From: Clostridiaceae bacterium
Lineage (GTDB): Bacteria > Bacillota > Clostridia > Peptostreptococcales > Tindalliaceae
Assembly: GCA_024635995.1 (NCBI GenBank)
Contig: JAGXHW010000010.1
Coordinates: 28,224-92,223, forward strand
DNA length: 64,000 nt
Reading direction: 5' to 3'
The position numbers and the translations under genes were made by a program. Shown in pieces: positions 59,821 through 64,000 of this stretch (its first letter is position 1; every line of letters starts with the position of its first letter). The notes beneath the pieces were generated by a model. That model ran no database searches, had not been told where the DNA came from, and worked only from the letters and a program-made list of their open reading frames with translations.

Positions 59821-60720
59821 TTAGAACACCTCTGGATGAATCGCCTCTGCGAACATTCGCAGGCCTTTAATAATGCGTACACCAGGACGCGATGAAATAT
59901 TTGGTTCCATCAGTTCAATTTTGTTTTCTCTTATTGCTTTAATTTGATCATACCCTGGTCGGTTTCTGACTTCTTCACGATAGGTTTCCGCCATTTCCTC
60001 TGTCATTTCTTCAAAATTTTGAACATGAGGTGGCATAAAGTAGATTTCAGGATTCTTTTCAACCAAGGCTTCCACACTATACATAGGGTACTCAGTATCT
60101 GTGTCACCTGCGATGTTTTCTCCACCAGCCAGTTCGATTAATTCATGAGTAAAAGATCCCGGCCCGGCTGTTTGTAGAGGTTCATCCCATATCTGGTAAA
60201 ACACCGGTACTTTTGGAAGGTCTTTAACTTTTGAAACGATCAACTCTTTTTCCGTTTGAAGTTCTTCCACAATACGTTGCGCCTCATCCACTCTGTTTGT
60301 TAATTCCCCGGTTTCTAAAATTGATTCGAACACTTCATCGATTGATTCGGGGGTAAAATCAACCACCTGTATTCCGGCATCGTTCATCTGCTCCACCGCT
60401 TCCGGTTGTCCACCGGCATAGATAAAGACAATGTCCGGGTCCATTTCCAGTATGCGCTCGAGGTTAATTGTCCATGAACTGCCCATTTTTTCTATCGTTA
60501 AAACTTCTGCAGGATAATCACAAAAATCAGACACACCAATGATTTGATCGCCCAAGCCCAAGGCAAACAAATTTTCTGTCTGGCTGGGTGATAGCGAAAT
60601 GATGCGCAACGGCTGATCCTGAATGATTTCCTCCACAACTGATACTTCTTCATTCTTCGAACAACCAACCATTGTCAGAACCGACAACAAAACCATTAAC
60701 ACCAACATAACCTTTTTCAT
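59821..60720 (-). CDS. btuF: cobalamin-type ABC substrate-binding lipoprotein
   Basis: 299 residues from the ATG at 60720 (AAAGGGG upstream). A lipoprotein signal ends in LTMVGCSK with Cys20 as the anchor. The PBP2-like domain shows RIISLSPSQTENLFALGLGDQIIGVSDFC and ELAGGENIAGDT. It captures cobalamin or a corrinoid outside the membrane. Upstream cob genes support this substrate, but iron-siderophore transport cannot be excluded. Confidence 0.88.
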   Translation of the reverse strand: MKKVMLVLMVLLSVLTMVGCSKNEEVSVVEEIIQDQPLRIISLSPSQTENLFALGLGDQIIGVSDFCDYPAEVLTIEKMGSSWTINLERILEMDPDIVFIYAGGQPEAVEQMNDAGIQVVDFTPESIDEVFESILETGELTNRVDEAQRIVEELQTEKELIVSKVKDLPKVPVFYQIWDEPLQTAGPGSFTHELIELAGGENIAGDTDTEYPMYSVEALVEKNPEIYFMPPHVQNFEEMTEEMAETYREEVRNRPGYDQIKAIRENKIELMEPNISSRPGVRIIKGLRMFAEAIHPEVF

Positions 60721-60780
60721 TTTGATCCCCTTTCTTTTGCACTGCATCAATGCGCATTGTCGGGGAATAAAAAAACCCCT

Positions 60781-60810
60781 TTATTACCATTCTTTCATCT
60801 TTTCTGTCAA
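60781..60810 (-). promoter_or_regulatory. btuFCD promoter
   Basis: Minus strand: TTGACA (60805-60810), 18 bases, TAATAA (60781-60786), overlapping the end of the cobC gene. The leader of about 55 bases is too short for a cobalamin riboswitch. Confidence 0.55.
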
Positions 60811-61427
60811 GGCGTTGCCAATGGATCATACAGATGAGCTATGTCATTGCACAGACGTAACACTGGATAACCATCGTAAAACTCTACAATGGTGACACTG
60901 CAATGATCGATCCTAAACTTCCAATGAGCGCGCCAATCATTTGCAATCCACCCAGCTAGCAAGCATCGTATGGTTCCTGAATGTGCCACCACAGCAATTG
61001 ATTCATCATCAGGAAGTTTTAACAATTCCAACGCTGCTGACTGTATACGTTTATGAAAGCTAACCAAACTTTCGCCTTCAGGAAAAACATACTCGCCATC
61101 CATCTTCTGTAAATGCATAAAGACTTCCGGATGTTCATCCATAATTTCATCCATGGTTAACCCTTCCATGGTGCCGAAATTCATTTCCTTTAGCTGTACC
61201 ATAGTTTCAGCAGATTTAGATAGGTGGGGAAACGCGATTGTAGCTGTCGCACCAGCCCGCTCCATGCCGCTGGTTATGAGTCTATGTACCGCAACATGTT
61301 CCAGTTTTTTCGCCAATGACCTTGCCTGACTGGCACCTCTGGCACTTAGTGTTGCTTCCGTCCACCCACTCATTCTATTTTCCACGTTGTGATCGGTCTC
61401 ACCATGTCGAATGAGTATAAATCTCAT
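60807..61427 (-). CDS. cobC: histidine phosphatase, probable alpha-ribazole phosphatase
   Basis: 206 residues with the RHGET motif at 8-12, a second conserved ALLPLPDDESIAVVAHSGTIR-like site (VAHSG) and EMNFGTMEGLT. It would remove the phosphate from alpha-ribazole-5'-phosphate or adenosylcobalamin-5'-phosphate. The family is broad, but the neighbouring cobS and cobU support this role. It follows cobS by four bases. Confidence 0.82.
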   Translation of the reverse strand: MRFILIRHGETDHNVENRMSGWTEATLSARGASQARSLAKKLEHVAVHRLITSGMERAGATATIAFPHLSKSAETMVQLKEMNFGTMEGLTMDEIMDEHPEVFMHLQKMDGEYVFPEGESLVSFHKRIQSAALELLKLPDDESIAVVAHSGTIRCLLAGWIANDWRAHWKFRIDHCSVTIVEFYDGYPVLRLCNDIAHLYDPLATP

Positions 61428-61431
61428 TAAA

Positions 61432-62169
61432 TCATCTCCAATTAACCAACATTATCATCACCAGCATAAACAATGTTTCACTTATTTCGTTCAGTGCGCC
61501 CAAGGTGTCTCCTGTCATGCCATTCAATGTTTTGCTCATCACTTTTTTTGTCAGAATAATCCCTGGAATAACAATGACCAGGCTTATATAAGCACTGGGA
61601 TAGATCAGCATACAAATCAATGACAAAACCAGTGCAGTCACTATGTCTTTTGTATTGATGACACCTATGAAGAGGTTTCCTAATCCCTCATCTCTGGCAT
61701 AGGATGATTTCCATGCACCAAACACAAGAGCAAACCTGCCTATGACGGGTGTTAATATTATGATAAGCGTTCGAGTGGTGTCAGGCGTGAGTAGAAGGGT
61801 TGTGAATTTAAGGAGTAATATAAAGAACAAAATCACCGCTCCGTGGGTTCCAAGGCGGCTGTCTTTCATAATATCCAACTTTCTTTGCAGGTCCCGTCCA
61901 CTCATGCATCCGTCAAAAGTATCTGCCAACCCATCATGGTGCAGTCCTCCTGTGATGAAAAACTGGGTCATTAAAACCAGTATCACTGAAATTTTCAAAG
62001 GCAATACCTGTATACTCACCCAGTAGACCATTGCACTGATTGTACCCACCAATAAACCTGCAACGGGAAACCATCCCATGACCCGATGATAGTCTTCCTT
62101 ACTGATCATGATGGCGGGGGCAGGGATGATCGTTAGAAATTGTATGGCCAGCATGATCCTGTTGATCAT
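61432..62169 (-). CDS. cobS: adenosylcobinamide-GDP ribazoletransferase
   Basis: 245 residues, polytopic. The conserved GGLHHDGLADTFDGCMSGRD and a KDSRLGTHGAVIL loop hold the acidic metal-binding residues. It joins alpha-ribazole (phosphate) to adenosylcobinamide-GDP at the membrane, the last joining step of cobalamin synthesis. GGAGGAG precedes the start; cobU is just upstream. Confidence 0.96.
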   Translation of the reverse strand: MINRIMLAIQFLTIIPAPAIMISKEDYHRVMGWFPVAGLLVGTISAMVYWVSIQVLPLKISVILVLMTQFFITGGLHHDGLADTFDGCMSGRDLQRKLDIMKDSRLGTHGAVILFFILLLKFTTLLLTPDTTRTLIIILTPVIGRFALVFGAWKSSYARDEGLGNLFIGVINTKDIVTALVLSLICMLIYPSAYISLVIVIPGIILTKKVMSKTLNGMTGDTLGALNEISETLFMLVMIMLVNWR

Positions 62170-62179
62170 GTTTCTCCTC

Positions 62180-62749
62180 CTATTTTATCCGTAAAGGAAT
62201 CCCGGAAACCACCAGGTATACGGCATCAGCACAAGATGCAATGTGTTGGTTTATACGACCGGCAATGTCCCTGAAATCCCTTGACATTCTATCTCCCGGA
62301 ACAATACCCAGGCCTACTTCATTAGTAATGATCACAGCCGGTATTCCCATGACTTTCAGCGCATCCATTAACTCATCAATTTCCTGTTGAATTCGCTTTT
62401 CAATATTATCCAATTCTACAGATGAAAGATCATCCCATGGCTGTGAACACTGGTCCAACATAAGTTGGGTGACCATCAAGGTGATGCAATCCAGCAGCAC
62501 TCCCTCCACTTTGTGTTTCCAGGCTGGTAAAAGCTGCTTAAACTGCCGGTATTCCTCGATGGTATGCCAGGAGGCTGGACGTTGTCTGCGATGTTTTTCT
62601 ACCCTGTCTTTCATTTCACTGTCGTATACTTTAGCAGTTGCTATATAAAGTATCTCCAACCCTTCGGTTGTTAAAAGTGATTCACCAAACCTGCTTTTCC
62701 CGCTTCTGGCACCACCTGTGACCAGAGATATTAACGGTTTGTCATCCAT
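62180..62749 (-). CDS. cobU: adenosylcobinamide kinase / guanylyltransferase
   Basis: 189 residues. The P-loop GGARSGKSRF is at 12-21, with the KHRRQRPASWHTIEE segment holding the guanylylated His and NEVGLGIVPGDRMSRDFRDIAG near the C-terminus. It phosphorylates adenosylcobinamide and then adds GMP. Its start lies inside the last codons of ogt. Confidence 0.96.
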   Translation of the reverse strand: MDDKPLISLVTGGARSGKSRFGESLLTTEGLEILYIATAKVYDSEMKDRVEKHRRQRPASWHTIEEYRQFKQLLPAWKHKVEGVLLDCITLMVTQLMLDQCSQPWDDLSSVELDNIEKRIQQEIDELMDALKVMGIPAVIITNEVGLGIVPGDRMSRDFRDIAGRINQHIASCADAVYLVVSGIPLRIK

Positions 62750-63276
62750 GCTGAAGCCTCCATAATACGACCATTATTGACAGGAATTCCTTCAAGGGAC
62801 AGCAGTGACTCTTTCATGTCTAACCCACCACCATACCCTACCAAATCACCATTTTTTCCCACAACACGGTGGCAGGGAACTACAACCGACACCGGATTTC
62901 GATTATTCGCCATGCCTGCAGCTCTTACTGCCTTGATATTGCCGGCAGCTGCAGCCGCTTCCTGATAAGAGGCAACCTTACCATAGGGGATAGATAACAG
63001 GAAATCCCATATGCGTCGTTGAAACGCCGTGCCCCTTATATCCAATGGAAGTTCAAAATGTTTCCGCACTCCTTCAAAGTACTCATTCAATTGCTTTAAA
63101 TAGGGTGCTGTAGCTTCTTTGTCCAACACTACATCAAGTGTTGGTTCTTGTCTTTGTTCCCTTTCAGAAACTTCCTCAACACTTCTAAATTCTAGTATAC
63201 GCAAACCTTTGGATGTAACTCCCACTGTCATAGGCCAATGTTTCCACTGGATTTGGTTCATATAGAGCTTAGGCAT
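62731..63276 (-). CDS. ogt: methylated-DNA-[protein]-cysteine S-methyltransferase
   Basis: 181 residues from the ATG at 63276 (AAGGAG upstream; an ATG five codons later is also possible). The active site is VVPCHRVVG with Cys135, preceded by the recognition helix SYQEAAAAAGNIKAVRAAG. It repairs O6-alkylguanine by taking the alkyl group onto its cysteine. It overlaps cobU by 19 bases, though the functions are unrelated. Confidence 0.95.
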   Translation of the reverse strand: MPKLYMNQIQWKHWPMTVGVTSKGLRILEFRSVEEVSEREQRQEPTLDVVLDKEATAPYLKQLNEYFEGVRKHFELPLDIRGTAFQRRIWDFLLSIPYGKVASYQEAAAAAGNIKAVRAAGMANNRNPVSVVVPCHRVVGKNGDLVGYGGGLDMKESLLSLEGIPVNNGRIMEASAWMTNR

Positions 63277-63360
63277 GTTCTTCACACTCCTTCTGCTTGG
63301 TATCATTCATCCTTCGCCAGTTGCCATTGATCTCTGGCTATTAGCTGATTGAGACGTTTG

Positions 63361-64000
63361 CTATCCATCCATATCCACCAAATTGTCGTTTTCCAATGCA
63401 TCTGGTACATGTAGGGGATCATTGATCAGCCAATCTCCATGGAGACGAGGCTTTGTTCCCTGAATTACGATGCCATTCATGGTCCTGTAGTAGTCACGAT
63501 TTAATTCTTCTCGCATGACCTCACGGCCATTTTCACTGTATACTTTATACGTAACCACTCGATAGCCTGTTCTTGGTTCTCTTTCCACTCGGTTCTCATC
63601 CACATACAATGAATTGTCATATCTAATTTCAGTGGTCGGCTCTATCACCTGTACCACCTGTGAAACCAGACTAATATCGGGTCTCTGCTCATCCTTGCCG
63701 TAGATTTTCACTTGTATTCGGTTTTCTTGCACTTCACTTACGAGAAAGATTGGTGCCTGCAAATTATTTTTAAATTTAAAGTCAATTGAATCAAATGCAA
63801 CCGTTGCATCCTGCCCTCTGGGCACATAGGAAACAGGCAGCGAATGATTTGAACGTTCAACGATGTTTAAATCAGCTCGTACCACAGCATTATAGAGCGT
63901 GGTGGATACCTGGCAGATCCCGCCGCCTATGCCAGGAACCAGTTCACCCATTAGAATGACAGGTGCTTCCTGGTATCCAGCAGAGGATATGCGGGGGCCC
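63361..64000 (-). CDS. VanW-family protein (5' end outside the window)
   Basis: The frame is open through the right window edge; the visible part begins GPRISSAGYQEAPVILMG and continues ELVPGIGGGICQVSTTLYNAVV, the VanW core. After it comes a beta-rich region and a tail with YRTMNGIVIQG. VanW proteins are cell-surface or exported proteins, often with peptidoglycan-binding or G5 domains, function uncertain. The N-terminal part, including any signal peptide, is not seen. Confidence 0.88.
   Translation of the reverse strand, partial: GPRISSAGYQEAPVILMGELVPGIGGGICQVSTTLYNAVVRADLNIVERSNHSLPVSYVPRGQDATVAFDSIDFKFKNNLQAPIFLVSEVQENRIQVKIYGKDEQRPDISLVSQVVQVIEPTTEIRYDNSLYVDENRVEREPRTGYRVVTYKVYSENGREVMREELNRDYYRTMNGIVIQGTKPRLHGDWLINDPLHVPDALENDNLVDMDG

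Overview
The window reads as a low-GC Firmicutes chromosome from an anaerobic, amino-acid-fermenting clostridium of roughly the Alkaliphilus/Tindallia type. The pointers are a glycine-reductase component C pair (grdC, grdD), a K+-dependent membrane pyrophosphatase, a clostridial rpoN-cggR-pgk-tpiA-gpmI-eno order, and a tmRNA tag ending in ALAA. The species assignment is inference.

Positions 1 to about 29,040 are the right-hand part of an integrated siphovirus-type prophage. Almost all of it is on the minus strand. Reading in the direction of transcription (right to left) there is a lysogeny switch, then a long early operon, then the late operon. The switch has a plus-strand cI-like repressor, a membrane-anchored surface protein and a serine integrase, facing a minus-strand cro-like gene and a Rha/ANT antirepressor. 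The early operon holds replication and recombination genes (a DnaD-tail-like protein, a PcfK/PcfJ pair, an HUH-type protein, RecU, a DUF4942 DNA methyltransferase, a DUF5131 radical-SAM protein, SSB, a dUTPase-like protein) among many small Cys-rich or single-TM proteins. It ends in a RinA-like late activator. The late operon starts with a lambda-like packaging and head module in lambda order: Nu1, A, W-like, B, C with a nested Nu3-like scaffold, D, E, FI-like, FII-like. The tail, lysis and attL regions lie to the left, outside the window.

The prophage sits at the 3' end of ssrA (29,044-29,399, minus). The integrase frame has no stop before ssrA and runs about 180 nt into it, and the apparent ssrA terminator lies inside the integrase gene. 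smpB ends on the base next to the ssrA 5' end.

From 29,400 rightwards is host chromosome, again nearly all minus strand. Read right to left it holds several units: VanW-family protein (partial); ogt, cobU, cobS, a CobC-type phosphatase and a BtuFCD-type ABC importer with queT, which together suggest cobalamin uptake and nucleotide-loop assembly; trmL, degV, grdC and grdD; rpoN; cggR, pgk, tpiA, gpmI and eno, with gapA missing from its usual place; secG, hppA, a DUF1294 gene and rnr; a nucleoside-salvage operon (BMP lipoprotein, ABC ATPase, two permeases, two nucleoside hydrolases, an ADP-ribosylglycohydrolase-like protein, ribokinase); then smpB and ssrA. One plus-strand metallo-beta-lactamase-fold gene lies between trmL and queT.

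The items most worth following are the integrase/ssrA overlap, the lysogenically expressed surface protein, the HUH gene with its hairpin-rich upstream region, the deleted gapA with a residual ribosome-binding site and mini-ORF, and the DraG-like gene in the nucleoside operon.
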